DNA of 64,000 nucleotides from Streptomyces sp. NBC_00390 (GTDB lineage Bacteria > Actinomycetota > Actinomycetes > Streptomycetales > Streptomycetaceae), in contig NZ_CP107945.1 of the NCBI RefSeq assembly GCF_036057275.1, positions 2,728,001-2,792,000 on the forward strand, read 5' to 3'. Numbering within the stretch: the stretch's first letter is position 1; each line of letters starts with the position of its first letter. The notes under the pieces were generated by a model that saw only the letters and a list, made by a program, of their open reading frames with translations, had not been told where the DNA came from and did not search any database. The translations under genes and the position numbers were made by a program. Below, one piece after another: positions 56,054 through 64,000 of this stretch.

Positions 56054-57124
56054 TCACGCCAGGCCGAGGCGCTCCGCGGCAGCCACGGCGTCGACCGGAA
56101 CGGTGACTGGCTGCGGCGCTCCGGCAACCGCCCAGTCGGGGTCCTTCAGACCGTTTCCGGTGACCGTGCAGACGATCCGCTGGCCCCTGTCGACCTTGCC
56201 CTGCTCGGCCGCCTTGAGCAGACCGGCGACCGAAGCGGCCGACGCCGGCTCGACGAAGACGCCTTCCTTCGAGGCCAACAGCCGGTAGGCGCGCAGGATC
56301 TCACGGTCCGTCACCTCGTCGATGAGCCCGCCCGACTCGTCGCGCGCGGCGAGCGCCTGCTGCCAGGAGGCCGGGTTCCCGATCCGGATCGCGGTGGCGA
56401 TGGTGGACGGGTCCTTGACCACCTCGCCGCGCACGATCGGCGCCGAACCGGAGGCCTGGAAGCCCCACATCCGCGGGGTGCGCGTGGACATCCTGTCGGC
56501 GGAGTACTCCTTGTAGCCCTTCCAGTACGCCGTGATGTTGCCGGCGTTGCCGACGGGCAGCACATGGATGTCGGGGGCGTCGCCGAGCGCGTCGACAATC
56601 TCGAACGACGCCGTCTTCTGACCCTCGATGCGGAACGGATTGACCGAATTGACCAGCGCCACCGGGTAGTTCTCCGACAGGCCGCGGGCCAGGTTCAGGC
56701 AGTCGTCGAAGTTTCCGTCGACCTGAAGGATCTTCGAGCCGTACACGAGGGCCTGGCCCATCTTGCCGAGCGCGATCTTGCCCTGCGGCACCAGCACCGC
56801 GCAGACCATTCCGGCCCGTACGGCATAGGCGGCGGCCGACGCGGAGGTGTTGCCGGTGGAGGCGCAGATGACGGCCTGCGCGCCCTCTTCCTTGGCCTTG
56901 GTGATGGCCATGGTCATACCGCGGTCCTTGAAGGACCCGGTGGGGTTGGCTCCCTCGACCTTGAGATGGACCTCGCAACCGGTGAGCTCGGAGAGGACCT
57001 GCGCCGGGACGAGCGGCGTGCCACCCTCGCGCAGCGTGACGACCGGCGTCGTGTCCGTGACCGGAAGACGGTCCCGGTACTCCTCGATGATGCCGCGCCA
57101 CTGGTGGGTGCCGTTGGTGGTCAT
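56054..57124 (-). CDS. thrC: Threonine synthase
   Basis: A 356-residue PLP enzyme converting O-phosphohomoserine to threonine. The PLP lysine is in [14 protein letters not shown], the phosphate loop in [12 protein letters not shown], and [16 protein letters not shown] is typical of the class. ATG 57124 with AAGGGA five bases upstream. It follows hom by seven bases on the same transcript. Confidence 0.96.
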   Translation of the reverse strand: MTTNGTHQWRGIIEEYRDRLPVTDTTPVVTLREGGTPLVPAQVLSELTGCEVHLKVEGANPTGSFKDRGMTMAITKAKEEGAQAVICASTGNTSASAAAYAVRAGMVCAVLVPQGKIALGKMGQALVYGSKILQVDGNFDDCLNLARGLSENYPVALVNSVNPFRIEGQKTASFEIVDALGDAPDIHVLPVGNAGNITAYWKGYKEYSADRMSTRTPRMWGFQASGSAPIVRGEVVKDPSTIATAIRIGNPASWQQALAARDESGGLIDEVTDREILRAYRLLASKEGVFVEPASAASVAGLLKAAEQGKVDRGQRIVCTVTGNGLKDPDWAVAGAPQPVTVPVDAVAAAERLGLA

Positions 57125-57131
57125 GGGTCCC

Positions 57132-58424
57132 TTACTCCCCTTCAACACGCATGATGCTGGCGACACCACGCACGGTGTCGAGCTTGCGCAGTGCCTCGAC
57201 GGTCCCGGAGAGGGCCGCGTCGGGCGCGCGGTGGGTGACGACGACGAGGGAGGCCTCGCCGTCCTTGCCCTGCTGGCGCACCGTATCGATGGATACGCCG
57301 TGCTCGGCGAAGACCGTCGCCACCTGGGCGAGGACGCCCGGCTTGTCGGCCACGTCGAGGCTGATGTGGTACCGCGTCACCACGTCACCCATGGGGCTGA
57401 CGGGCAGCTGCGTGTACGCGGACTCGCCGGGCCCCGTTGCCTCGGCGAGCCTGTTGCGGCAGACGGCGACGAGGTCGCCGAGCACCGCGGATGCGGTCGG
57501 GGCGCCGCCGGCGCCGGGACCGTAGAACATCAGCTGGCCGGCGGCGTCCGCCTCGACGAAGACGGCGTTGTACGCCTCGCGCACGGAGGCCAGCGGGTGG
57601 CTGAGCGGGATCATCGCCGGGTGGACGCGGGCGGTGACGGACCGCCCGTCGGCGGCGCGCTCGCAGATCGCGAGGAGTTTGACGGTGCAGCCCATACGCC
57701 TCGCGGAGGCCATGTCGGCGGCGGTGACCTCGGTCAGGCCCTCGCGGTAGACGTCGTCGAGGCGTACGCGGGTGTGGAAGGCGATCCCGGCGAGGATGGC
57801 GGCCTTGGCCGCGGCGTCGAAGCCCTCGACGTCGGCGGTCGGGTCGGCCTCGGCGTAACCGAGGGCGGTGGCCTCGTCGAGCGCCTCGGAGTATCCGGCG
57901 CCCGAGCTGTCCATCTTGTCGAGGATGAAGTTGGTCGTGCCGTTGACGATGCCGAGCACGCGGTTGACCTTGTCGCCGGCCAGCGACTCGCGCAGCGGGC
58001 GGATCAGCGGGATCGCCCCCGCGACGGCCGCCTCGAAGTACAGGTCCCGGCCGTGCTGCTCGGCCGCGGCGTAGAGGGTCGCGCCGTCCTCGGCGAGCAG
58101 CGCCTTGTTGGCGGAGACGACGGACGCGCCGTGCTCGAACGCGGTGGTGATGAGGGTCCGGGCGGGCTCGATGCCGCCGATGACCTCGATGACGACGTCG
58201 ATGTCGCCGCGTTTGACGAGCGCGGTCGCATCGGTGGTGATCAGCGAGGCGTCGATACCGGCCCGCACCTTGGAGGGGCGGCGCACGGCGACCCCGGCGA
58301 GCTCCACCGGGGCGCCGATGCGTGCGGCGAGGTCGTCGGCGTGCGTCGTCATGATGCGCGCCACCTCTGAGCCGACCACTCCACAGCCCAGCAGCGCCAC
58401 CTTCAGCGGACGCGTACGCATCAT
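57132..58424 (-). CDS. hom: Homoserine dehydrogenase with ACT domain
   Basis: A 430-residue NAD(P)-dependent enzyme at the branch to threonine and methionine. Rossmann loop [15 protein letters not shown], catalytic region [14 protein letters not shown] and [21 protein letters not shown], and a C-terminal ACT domain (about 355-428: [28 protein letters not shown], in parts) for feedback by threonine. ATG-ATG start with GAGG four bases upstream. Spacer to lysA is 94 bases and folds. Confidence 0.96.
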   Translation of the reverse strand: MMRTRPLKVALLGCGVVGSEVARIMTTHADDLAARIGAPVELAGVAVRRPSKVRAGIDASLITTDATALVKRGDIDVVIEVIGGIEPARTLITTAFEHGASVVSANKALLAEDGATLYAAAEQHGRDLYFEAAVAGAIPLIRPLRESLAGDKVNRVLGIVNGTTNFILDKMDSSGAGYSEALDEATALGYAEADPTADVEGFDAAAKAAILAGIAFHTRVRLDDVYREGLTEVTAADMASARRMGCTVKLLAICERAADGRSVTARVHPAMIPLSHPLASVREAYNAVFVEADAAGQLMFYGPGAGGAPTASAVLGDLVAVCRNRLAEATGPGESAYTQLPVSPMGDVVTRYHISLDVADKPGVLAQVATVFAEHGVSIDTVRQQGKDGEASLVVVTHRAPDAALSGTVEALRKLDTVRGVASIMRVEGE

Positions 58425-58459
58425 CCGACCTCGTTTCCTTTACTTCTACGGTTGGACCA

Positions 58460-58508
58460 GTCTCACGCACCGGACGGAAGTTTCTATCCCCCGTCCAGAT
58501 TGCGAGAC
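58460..58508 (-). other. Hairpin in the lysA-hom spacer
   Basis: Outer GTCTC (58460-58464) pairs with GAGAC (58504-58508), inner GGACGG (58472-58477) with CCGTCC (58491-58496). Lies between lysA stop and hom start; possible control point within the operon. Confidence 0.4.
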
Positions 58509-58518
58509 ATCTATTTCA

Positions 58519-59910
58519 TCAGCCGACATCGAGACGCAGAAGATCTTCCTCCGTCTCGCGCCGGACGATCACCCGCGCCTCACCGTCCCTGACGGCGACA
58601 ACGGGCGGGCGAAGTGCGTGGTTGTAGTTGCTGGCCATGGAACGGCAGTACGCGCCGGTGGCCGGCACGGCGATCAGATCGCCGGGCGCGAGGTCGGCGG
58701 GCAGGAACGCGTCCTTCACCACGATGTCGCCGCTCTCACAGTGCTTGCCGACGACACGACTGAGCATGGGGGCCGCATCGGAGATACGCGAGACGAGGGC
58801 GACGCTGTACTCGGCGTCGTACAGAGCGGTGCGGATGTTGTCCGACATGCCGCCGTCGACGCTGACGTACGTCCGCAGTCCTTCGAGGGGCTTGACGGTG
58901 CCGACCTCGTACAGCGTGAACGCGGTGGGACCGACGATCGCGCGCCCCGGCTCGACCGAGATCCGCGGCGTCCTCAGCCCGGCGGCCTCACACTCACGGG
59001 TGACGATCTCGCCGAGCGCCTTGGCGATGTCGTGCGGCTCTCGGGGGTCGTCCTCGGAGGTGTAGGCGATACCGAGGCCGCCGCCGAGGTCGATCTCGGG
59101 CAGCTCGACACCGTGCTCGTCGCGCACCTGGGCGAGAAGCTGGACGACGCGCCGCGCGGAGACCTCGAAGCCGGCCATGTCGAAGATCTGCGACCCGATG
59201 TGCGAATGAATTCCGATGAGTTCGAGACCGTCGAGCCTGAGGGCCCGGCGGACGGCTTCCGCCGCCTGCCCGCCGGCCAGCGCGATGCCGAACTTCTGGT
59301 CCTCGTGCGCGGTGGCGATGAACTCGTGGGTGTGCGCCTCTACGCCGACGGTGACGCGGATCTGCACACGCTGCCGCTTCCCGAGGCTCTGGGCGATGTG
59401 GGCGACGCGGACGATCTCCTGGAAGGAGTCGAGGACGATCCGCCCGACACCGACGCGCACGGCCCTCTCGATCTCCTGCTCGGACTTGTTGTTGCCGTGG
59501 AAGGCGATGCGTTCGGCGGGCATGCCGGCGTCGAGCGCGGTCGTCAGCTCTCCCCCGGAACACACGTCGAGATTGAGTCCTTCCTCCGTGAGCCACCGCA
59601 CGACGGCCCTGCTGAGGAACGCCTTGCCGGCGTAGAACACGTCCGCGTCCTTGCCGAACGCGTCCGCCCAGGCGCGGCAGCGGGCCCGGAAGTCGGCCTC
59701 GTCGAGGAAGTAGGCGGGCGTGCCGAACTCCTCGGCGAGCCGGGTGACTTCGATCCCTCCGACGCGGACGACCCCGTCGTCGTTGCGGCTGACCGTACGG
59801 GCCCACACCTTCTCGTCGAGCGCGTTCAGGTCGGTGGGCGGGGCGGTGTAGTGGCCCTCGGGAAGAACATCGGCATGACGGGGCCCGGCGGGGTGTGCGG
59901 ATCGGCTCAT
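58519..59910 (-). CDS. lysA: Diaminopimelate decarboxylase
   Basis: A 463-residue fold-III PLP enzyme for the last step of lysine synthesis. The PLP lysine lies in [26 protein letters not shown] is the phosphate loop, [11 protein letters not shown] and CESGDIV with active Cys are present, and [14 protein letters not shown] closes the site. Longer than the E. coli enzyme by an N-terminal 35 residues. ATG start; 16 bases after nrtL. Confidence 0.96.
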   Translation of the reverse strand: MSRSAHPAGPRHADVLPEGHYTAPPTDLNALDEKVWARTVSRNDDGVVRVGGIEVTRLAEEFGTPAYFLDEADFRARCRAWADAFGKDADVFYAGKAFLSRAVVRWLTEEGLNLDVCSGGELTTALDAGMPAERIAFHGNNKSEQEIERAVRVGVGRIVLDSFQEIVRVAHIAQSLGKRQRVQIRVTVGVEAHTHEFIATAHEDQKFGIALAGGQAAEAVRRALRLDGLELIGIHSHIGSQIFDMAGFEVSARRVVQLLAQVRDEHGVELPEIDLGGGLGIAYTSEDDPREPHDIAKALGEIVTRECEAAGLRTPRISVEPGRAIVGPTAFTLYEVGTVKPLEGLRTYVSVDGGMSDNIRTALYDAEYSVALVSRISDAAPMLSRVVGKHCESGDIVVKDAFLPADLAPGDLIAVPATGAYCRSMASNYNHALRPPVVAVRDGEARVIVRRETEEDLLRLDVG

Positions 59911-59926
59911 CTGTCTCTCTCACATC

Positions 59927-60907
59927 TCACAGGTGTTCGGGTGCGCTGATGCCGAGGAGGGACAGGCCACCGGCAAGCACCGTCCCGGCGGCTTCGGCAA
60001 GGGCGAGCCGGGAGCGGTGGGCGGCCGAGGGTTTCTCGTCGCCGACGGGCAGCACCGTGTGCTGGAACGCGAGAAAGGCATCGGAGGTGACGTCCAGATG
60101 ACGGGCGATACGGTCCGGGGCGCGCAGACGGGCGGCGTCGGCGGTGACGGCGGGGTAGTCACGGACGGCGGCCGTGAGCGCCGGGGCGTCGACGTGCTCC
60201 TCGGGGGCGGCGGCCATACCGAGCCGTGCGGCGGCGCGAGTCAGCGCCCTGGTCCGGGAGTATGCGTACTGCACCCGGAAGAGGGGGTTGCGTTCGTGCT
60301 GGACGAGCCACTCGTCGCCGGTCCTGGGCCGGTCGTGCGCGGCGGCGGAGAGGACGGCCCAGCGGGCGGCGTCCGGCCCGAGCCGCTCGTAGAAATCCTG
60401 ATCGGGCGCGGGCACGACCCTGAGGACCGTCTCGCCCCCGGCGATGACGTCGGTGCGGGCGCCTTGGGTGCTGAGCAGATGTGAGACGGCCGAGGTCCAC
60501 AGAGCGGCGCGCCGGTCGCCCTCGATCCGGAACCGCACGGAGGTCCCGGCGAGCGAGTCCCCGGATCCGTACGTCCTGCCGCGCTCGCGCACCGTGCGGA
60601 CGAGCATCTGCTGGGTGCCGCCGCCGAGGGTGATGTTGAGGAACCCGGGGCCGGTGATGTCGACCCGCTCGATCCCGGACTCCCGGGCGATCCGGTCCCG
60701 CAGCATCTCGGCCACCCGCCGCGGCTCCTGAGCGGCGGCCTTGGCAAGCCGCAGCGCGATCCCGGTCGCGTAGTCCCCGTGTCCACCCGGCCGGGGCCGC
60801 TCCAGCTTGATGCTGCCGGATTCGGGCACGGGCGCCTCGAGCACACCTTCCTCCACGGCACGCCGCACGGCGTGGTGGACGGTAAGGGAGAGCTCAGCCG
60901 GTGTCAC
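59927..60907 (-). CDS. nrtL: ArgS-related anticodon-binding protein NrtL
   Basis: A 326-residue relative of arginyl-tRNA synthetase without the catalytic core. Residues 1-95 match the ArgRS N-terminal (tRNA D-loop-binding) domain with KLERPRPGGHGDYATGIALRLAKAAAQEPR and ITGPGFLNITL; the C-terminal half is a DALR anticodon-binding domain (NPLFRVQYAYSRTRALTRAAARLG). No HIGH or KMSKS motif is present. It occupies the place just before lysA where argS stands in other actinobacteria. GTG start with no ribosome site but a -10 box 6 bases upstream. Function unknown; tRNA-Arg binding is a reasonable guess. Confidence 0.9.
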   Translation of the reverse strand: MTPAELSLTVHHAVRRAVEEGVLEAPVPESGSIKLERPRPGGHGDYATGIALRLAKAAAQEPRRVAEMLRDRIARESGIERVDITGPGFLNITLGGGTQQMLVRTVRERGRTYGSGDSLAGTSVRFRIEGDRRAALWTSAVSHLLSTQGARTDVIAGGETVLRVVPAPDQDFYERLGPDAARWAVLSAAAHDRPRTGDEWLVQHERNPLFRVQYAYSRTRALTRAAARLGMAAAPEEHVDAPALTAAVRDYPAVTADAARLRAPDRIARHLDVTSDAFLAFQHTVLPVGDEKPSAAHRSRLALAEAAGTVLAGGLSLLGISAPEHL

Positions 60908-60913
60908 GGGACA

Positions 60914-60919
60914 AGCGTA
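60914..60919 (-). promoter_or_regulatory. -10 box of a probably leaderless nrtL-lysA operon
   Basis: TACGCT on the minus strand ends 6 bases before the nrtL GTG at 60907; no ribosome site lies between. It would drive the nrtL-lysA-hom-thrC transcript. Confidence 0.5.
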
Positions 60920-60962
60920 GGGGAGGGAGGGGGGCCCTTCGCGAACCGGTTTCGCGATGCGG

Positions 60963-61397
60963 TCAGCCCCGAGCGCTCCCCGCCCGCCCGGCTCCATGCC
61001 TGCCGTCGACGGACGGCGGACCCTCCCGGTGCATCAACCGGCGTACGAGCCGTACGAGCTCGGCCGGCTCGAAGGGCTTGGCGAGAAAGGCGTCGACGCC
61101 GGCGGCGATCCCGTTGTCCACCTCGTACTGGGTGCAGGCGCTGATGATGGCGACGGGCAGATGACGGGTGCGGGGATCGGCGCGAAGGCGGGCTGCGGTG
61201 CGCAGTCCGTCGAGCCGGGGCATGACGACATCAAGGGTGACGACATCGGGGCGGACCCGATGCACGACGTCCAGGCACTCGGCACCATCGGCCGCGGTCA
61301 CGACCTCGAAGCCCTCCAGCTCGAGGTTGACCCTGATCAGCTGCCGAATCACCCGATTGTCATCAACAACGAGAACTCGGCGGGACACGCCGGACAC
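60963..61397 (-). CDS. Single-domain response regulator
   Basis: A 144-residue receiver domain alone. VLVVDDNRVIRQL holds the acidic pocket, D56 (PDVVTLDVVMPRLDG) the phosphorylation site, AIISACTQ the switch Ser and AKPFEPAELV the conserved Lys. There is no output domain; the last 20 residues are Gly/Arg-rich and disordered. It may pass phosphate to a partner or bind it. GTG 61397 is chosen because a -10 box lies six bases upstream; GTG 61388 is the alternative. Same strand and 55 bases before nrtL. Confidence 0.85.
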   Translation of the reverse strand: MSGVSRRVLVVDDNRVIRQLIRVNLELEGFEVVTAADGAECLDVVHRVRPDVVTLDVVMPRLDGLRTAARLRADPRTRHLPVAIISACTQYEVDNGIAAGVDAFLAKPFEPAELVRLVRRLMHREGPPSVDGRHGAGRAGSARG

Positions 61398-61403
61398 AAC
61401 TCG

Positions 61404-61409
61404 AGAGTA
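61404..61409 (-). promoter_or_regulatory. -10 box of the response regulator gene
   Basis: TACTCT on the minus strand ends 6 bases before the GTG at 61397, another leaderless-type spacing in this window. Confidence 0.45.
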
Positions 61410-61708
61410 GGTCGGCGAACGGGGCTGCGTCCGGGTTTTGCCCACTTCCGACCCGGGTGGGGGACGGGGAGGCGGGGCGGGGGGGCGTGCCACCGGGCGT
61501 CGGGGTGGGGGCGTGCGCCACCGACTCCGGGCGGCGCGCCACCGGGGGCGGGAGCGCCGGGTGGGGGGCGTGTCGCCCCGGGGGCGTCGGGGCGGGTGCG
61601 TGCGAGGCCGCGCTACGCTCGGGGGTTTCGCTCAGGGGCGGGGCCGGGTGGCGAAAGCGGGGCCTACAGCCTGGCCAGAGCCAGGGGACCGCCTGCGGAG
61701 GGCGGCCC
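61410..61708. other. GC-rich gap before the small ORF and tRNA
   Basis: About 300 bases of very G-rich sequence on the plus strand (runs of GGGGCGTG type). Long open frames here are artefacts of composition. A TACGCT -10-like box at 61614-61619 could start a transcript towards the small ORF and the tRNA gene. Confidence 0.4.
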
Positions 61709-61849
61709 ATGACCAGTGAAGCGCGTAGGCGCGCCGACGCGGCATCGCCAGTGCTCCAGGAGGCTTATCTCGGACAGGCGGACTCCCTGCGACTCGTCTA
61801 CTCGGACTCCGACTGGACCGAAATCACAGCGCACAAGGCCTGGAGATGA
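61709..61849 (+). CDS. Possible small protein of 46 residues
   Basis: MTSEARRRADAASPVLQEA at the start, then YLGQADSLRLVYSDSDWTEITAHKAWR. The ATG has a strong GGAGGG six bases upstream, which the flanking frames lack. The composition (balanced acidic/basic, Trp-containing end) looks protein-like. I do not recognise it. It lies 100 bases before tRNA-Arg. Confidence 0.4.
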   Translation: MTSEARRRADAASPVLQEAYLGQADSLRLVYSDSDWTEITAHKAWR

Positions 61850-61948
61850 CCCGTGCGGCACCTGCCGTGAAGCTGGAAATACCTGTTCACGACGACCCTG
61901 TGGGAGCTGGTAGGGTTCTACCCGTCGCCGCGCAACAGCGGGGCGTAC

Positions 61949-62020
61949 GCCCCCGTAGCTCAGGGGATAGAGCAACGGCCTCCGGAGCCGTGTGCGCAGG
62001 TTCGAATCCTGCCGGGGGCA
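61949..62020 (+). tRNA. tRNA-Arg, anticodon CCG
   Basis: Complete cloverleaf of 72 bases: acceptor GCCCCCG pairs with CGGGGGC before discriminator A; D-arm AGCTCAGGGGATAGAGC; anticodon stem ACGGC/GCCGT with loop CTCCGGA giving CCG; T-arm GCAGGTTCGAATCCTGC. CCA is not encoded. It reads the CGG codon, frequent in this genome. tRNA genes of this kind are common integration sites for actinomycete elements. Confidence 0.97.
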
Positions 62021-62038
62021 CCCTGTATGAGGTGTCCA

Positions 62039-62078
62039 AAGACCCCGTCACCAGCGGAAACGCTGAGGCCGGGGTCTT
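62039..62078 (+). terminator. Terminator after tRNA-Arg
   Basis: AAGACCCCG (62039-62047) pairs with CGGGGTCTT (62070-62078), and CAGCG-GAAA-CGCTG (62052-62065) forms a nested hairpin. CTTGCTT follows. It lies 18 bases past the tRNA 3' end. Confidence 0.8.
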
Positions 62079-62186
62079 CTTGCTTGCGCAGCCGTATGCC
62101 GCTCGGAGCGGGCGTATGTCGGGGGCTGTGGACTATTCGTGGACAGGATCTTGGGACGTAAGCCCAGGTCGCACCCAGGAATAGCG

Positions 62187-62220
62187 AAGGCCCCCCGACA
62201 GGGCGAATTCCAGGGGCCTT
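62187..62220 (-). terminator. Hairpin past the GYD gene
   Basis: AAGGCCCC (62187-62194) pairs with GGGGCCTT (62213-62220), 55 bases past the minus-strand stop of the GYD gene. Direction is assigned from that position. Confidence 0.5.
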
Positions 62221-62275
62221 GGAGCGTACCGCCTTGATCGTGGTACGCGTACCAACAGATCCTCGACGCGGAACC

Positions 62276-62572
62276 TCAGCCGATGGTTTTGGCGATGATG
62301 CGGTCCATCTCGTCCCGGCCGAAGGCTCGCAGGGTCGTGCTACGGACGTTGCCCAACCCGCCGGCCTGCAGGAGCGCTGCGGTGGCGGTCTCGTCGTCGG
62401 GCGCTTCCATGACGACCACCATGTCGTACGGACCGACGGTCCAGTACTCGTTCAGGACCTTCACCCCGAGTTTTTGTGCCGCTGCGGCGAAGGCCTCGGC
62501 GCGTTGCGGGGTGTCCTTGTAGCCGCGGACCCCCTGGTCGGTCCAGTTCAGCAGCGCAACGAACGTGGGCAT
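62276..62572 (-). CDS. GYD domain protein
   Basis: A 98-residue dimeric alpha-beta barrel-like protein of the GYD family, named for the G-Y-D triplet-like VGPYDMVVVMEAPDDE seen here. It starts MPTFVALLNWTDQGVRGYKDTPQRAEAFAAAAQ, with the N-terminal strand and long helix usual for the family. Function unknown; no active residues can be assigned. It stands alone right of the tRNA gene. Confidence 0.88.
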   Translation of the reverse strand: MPTFVALLNWTDQGVRGYKDTPQRAEAFAAAAQKLGVKVLNEYWTVGPYDMVVVMEAPDDETATAALLQAGGLGNVRSTTLRAFGRDEMDRIIAKTIG

Positions 62573-62984
62573 GATCCTTTACCCCTGTAAGTAGACACAA
62601 CACGTCGTGGTCAATCGTGGGCACCATGCGCGTAATGCGCATGAGAGGCGCATCTAAAGGAGTGACGGGAGCCGTCACATACTGCCTCGAGCGGTGGGCG
62701 GCCCGTCGACACAAATGAAGGTGACACGGCAGCGAACGCGGACGGCAACGGCAGTCAGCAGTGCCCCCGGTACTCCTCGGCCGGTCGGCCTGGCTTCATG
62801 GCCTTGCCCGACATACACCCCCAGGGCTTCGGCGTAGTCGGCTGGCGTCCGATTTGTGCTCAAGCGAGGCCAACTTCGACGAGATCAAGACGGTTCGCGC
62901 CACCGCCATGCCATGGGAGGGGCGGCGGCGTCCCGCCACGGCGCGAACCCGCCGCCCCACCCTCCTTCTCAGCCCTTGCTTCAC
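62573..62984. other. Gap with a possible degenerate reading frame
   Basis: About 410 bases without a confident gene. A minus-strand frame (62863 to 62675, TTG start) reads TNRTPADYAEALGVYVGQGH then loses a natural look, and a shift at the GGCC region would give MKPGRPAEEYRGHC and a stop. This looks like a broken or frame-shifted remnant rather than a working gene. Confidence 0.35.
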
Positions 62985-63022
62985 CTATCGACATTCGATA
63001 GATTCCCATCGCAACTCGATGG
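62985..63022. promoter_or_regulatory. Two ATCGA-type palindromes upstream of the DUF2975-HTH pair
   Basis: CTATCGA-CAT-TCGATAG (62985-63001) is a perfect 7-bp inverted repeat; CCATCG-CAACT-CGATGG (63006-63022) shares the ATCG/CGAT core. They lie 12-50 bp before the ATG of the membrane protein gene. Autoregulation by the HTH protein encoded second is likely. Confidence 0.6.
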
Positions 63023-63033
63023 AAGGATGGGCC

Positions 63034-63519
63034 ATGGGAAAGCTGACAGTGCGTGCGCTGCGCGCCGTGCTCGCGCTGGTGCTCGCCGGCACCGTGTTCG
63101 TACAGGCATTGATGGTGTGGGCGTTGGCCACCGACCCGGAGGACGGGTCGCTCCCGCTGACCCCGCTGCGCGTGATCACGATCCTGGGCATGGTGTCGGC
63201 GCAGGTCGCCCTGGTCTGCGTATGGCGACTGGTGACGATGGTGCGACGCGGAACCGTGTTCTCCCACGCCGCCTTCCGGTACGTGGACGGCGTGATCGGC
63301 GCGATCGTGGCGGCGGCCCTCGTGTGGTTCGCGGTCACGGCCCTCAATGCGCCGGGCCAGCGGGACGACCCTGGCGTCACCGTCATCATGGGCGGGGTTG
63401 GCGTGGCCATCCTGGGGGTCGCGCTCATCGTGCTCGTGCTGCGTATGCTGCTCGCCCAGGCCGTCGCACGCGACGTCGAAGCGGCGCAGATGCAGGCCGA
63501 GTTGGACGAGGTGATCTGA
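63034..63519 (+). CDS. DUF2975 family membrane protein
   Basis: A 161-residue protein with four hydrophobic segments (AVLALVLAGTVFVQALMVWALA, LRVITILGMVSAQVALVCVWRLV, VDGVIGAIVAAALVWFAVTAL, VTVIMGGVGVAILGVALIVLVLRMLLAQ) and a short cytoplasmic tail with acidic end. DUF2975 proteins are usually paired with a small Cro/C1-like regulator; here its TGA overlaps the ATG of that regulator. Function unknown; may sequester or sense for the regulator. ATG 63034 with GGAAGG upstream. Confidence 0.85.
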   Translation: MGKLTVRALRAVLALVLAGTVFVQALMVWALATDPEDGSLPLTPLRVITILGMVSAQVALVCVWRLVTMVRRGTVFSHAAFRYVDGVIGAIVAAALVWFAVTALNAPGQRDDPGVTVIMGGVGVAILGVALIVLVLRMLLAQAVARDVEAAQMQAELDEVI

Positions 63520-63740
63520 TGCCGATCGCCGTCGACATCGACGTGATGCTGGCCAGGCGGAAGATGTCCGTGGGCGAGCTCGCGGACCGCGTAGGGATCA
63601 CGCCCGCCAACCTGGCGGTACTCAAGAACGGCCGCGCCAAGGCGGTACGCTTCGCGACGCTCGCCGCGCTCTGCGAGGTGCTCAAGTGCCAGCCGGGCGA
63701 CCTGCTGCGCTGGGAGGCCGAGGACGCCGCCGGCGGATGA
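63519..63740 (+). CDS. Cro/C1-type helix-turn-helix regulator
   Basis: A 73-residue single HTH domain of the YozG-like type: DVMLARRKMSVGELADRVGITPANLAVLKNGRAKAVRFATLAALCEVLKCQPGDLL (in parts) is the complete fold, with recognition helix around TPANLAVLKNGR. No ligand domain. Its ATG overlaps the TGA of the DUF2975 gene, so the two are produced together. The two ATCGA-type palindromes upstream are its likely binding sites. Confidence 0.9.
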   Translation: MPIAVDIDVMLARRKMSVGELADRVGITPANLAVLKNGRAKAVRFATLAALCEVLKCQPGDLLRWEAEDAAGG

Positions 63741-63741
63741 C

Positions 63742-63774
63742 GTGCCCCAGGGCGGGCGTGAAAACGCCTGGCAC
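63742..63774 (+). terminator. Hairpin after the HTH gene
   Basis: GGCGT-GAAA-ACGCC (63755-63768) inside an outer GTGCC (63742-63746) / GGCAC (63770-63774) stem, directly past the stop at 63740. Confidence 0.5.
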
Positions 63775-64000
63775 CACCGGCCCGTGACACAACACCTGGA
63801 CCGCTCGTCCTCCTCGGACTCACATGATCACGACTGGGACGTCACGCGACTACGCCGCAGCCCTGGGGTTACAGCCGATGAGTTGGTGGTCCCCACGGCC
63901 GCAGCCATACAGATCGTGACCTCACCCGAGGCCCTCAGCTGCTGGCCAAGCGCCGCCTCCCCGCTGGACGAGGGTCACGATCGAGTCGTACTACCCCGCG
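63775..64000. other. Right end of the window, no supported gene
   Basis: No frame with a good start, ribosome site and codon bias runs through this stretch. It may include the edge of a gene or remnant that continues beyond the window. Confidence 0.4.

Noticed and set aside
61846..62184. Open frame of 112 codons running through the tRNA-Arg gene
   Set aside because: It covers the whole tRNA and its terminator; the cloverleaf is certain and the frame has no family resemblance.
62675..62863. 62-codon minus-strand frame with TTG start
   Set aside because: Starts plausibly (TNRTPADYAEALG) but no ribosome site, no recognised family, and a likely frameshift; kept only as a possible remnant.

Overview
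This 64 kb window is high-GC actinobacterial chromosome, almost certainly Streptomyces. The scy-filP cytoskeletal pair, the chiS-chiR-chiC chitinase locus, nucS, the rho-LCP-rpmE-prfA-prmC-glyA-wecA-atpIBEFHAGDC run and the nrtL-lysA-hom-thrC-thrB block follow the order I remember for the S. coelicolor core near SCO5350-SCO5410. That comparison is from memory, not from a search. GTG and TTG starts, four-base ATGA/GTGA overlaps and promoters that place the -10 box about six bases before a leaderless start codon are all common here.

Layout: (1) 139-3019: an MTH1187-type thiamine-binding protein and a DUF3817 membrane protein on the minus strand, divergent from a tight trio of AIM24-family genes. 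(2) 3140-5650: a MarR regulator that tail-overlaps an MFS exporter, and a TetR gene with a doubled operator. (3) 5715-8511: meaB, acetyl-CoA acetyltransferase and methylmalonyl-CoA epimerase, the short-chain acyl-CoA / B12 genes. (4) 8648-13684: the coiled-coil proteins Scy and FilP for tip growth. (5) 13829-19748: two paralogous ABC-2 operons flanking a membrane protein that looks like an inward-rectifier channel with a non-canonical filter. (6) 19752-27935: small zinc-ribbon protein, luciferase-like oxidoreductase, SCO5389-family protein, nucS, a large membrane-anchored ATPase, a STAS protein, 3-hydroxybutyryl-CoA dehydrogenase and a PduO adenosyltransferase. (7) 27932-33529: DUF-type membrane protein, chiS-chiR-chiC and a metallophosphoesterase. 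(8) 33552-43795: a triple 64-bp tandem repeat, DUF2550, the complete ATP synthase operon and the undecaprenyl/decaprenyl-phosphate sugar-1-phosphate transferase. (9) 43902-54387: glyA, low-Mr phosphatase, TsaC/Sua5, prmC, prfA, rpmE, LCP protein, secreted trypsin-like protease and rho. (10) 54802-61397: threonine/lysine biosynthesis, nrtL and a single-domain response regulator. (11) 61709-64000: a small ORF, tRNA-Arg(CCG), a GYD protein and a DUF2975/HTH pair.

The functional themes are energy metabolism (ATP synthase, with a Rex-like operator upstream), growth polarity and envelope (Scy/FilP, WecA-like, LCP), translation termination and fidelity, aspartate-family amino acids, and chitin use. 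Most of the window is conserved core. The accessory-looking part is right of the tRNA-Arg gene. The less explained items are the Kir-like protein, the membrane-anchored ATPase with a proline/threonine stalk, the AIM24 trio, the catalytic-core-less ArgRS relative, the 64-bp repeat array that supplies the end of the DUF2550 gene, and several compact palindromic operators.
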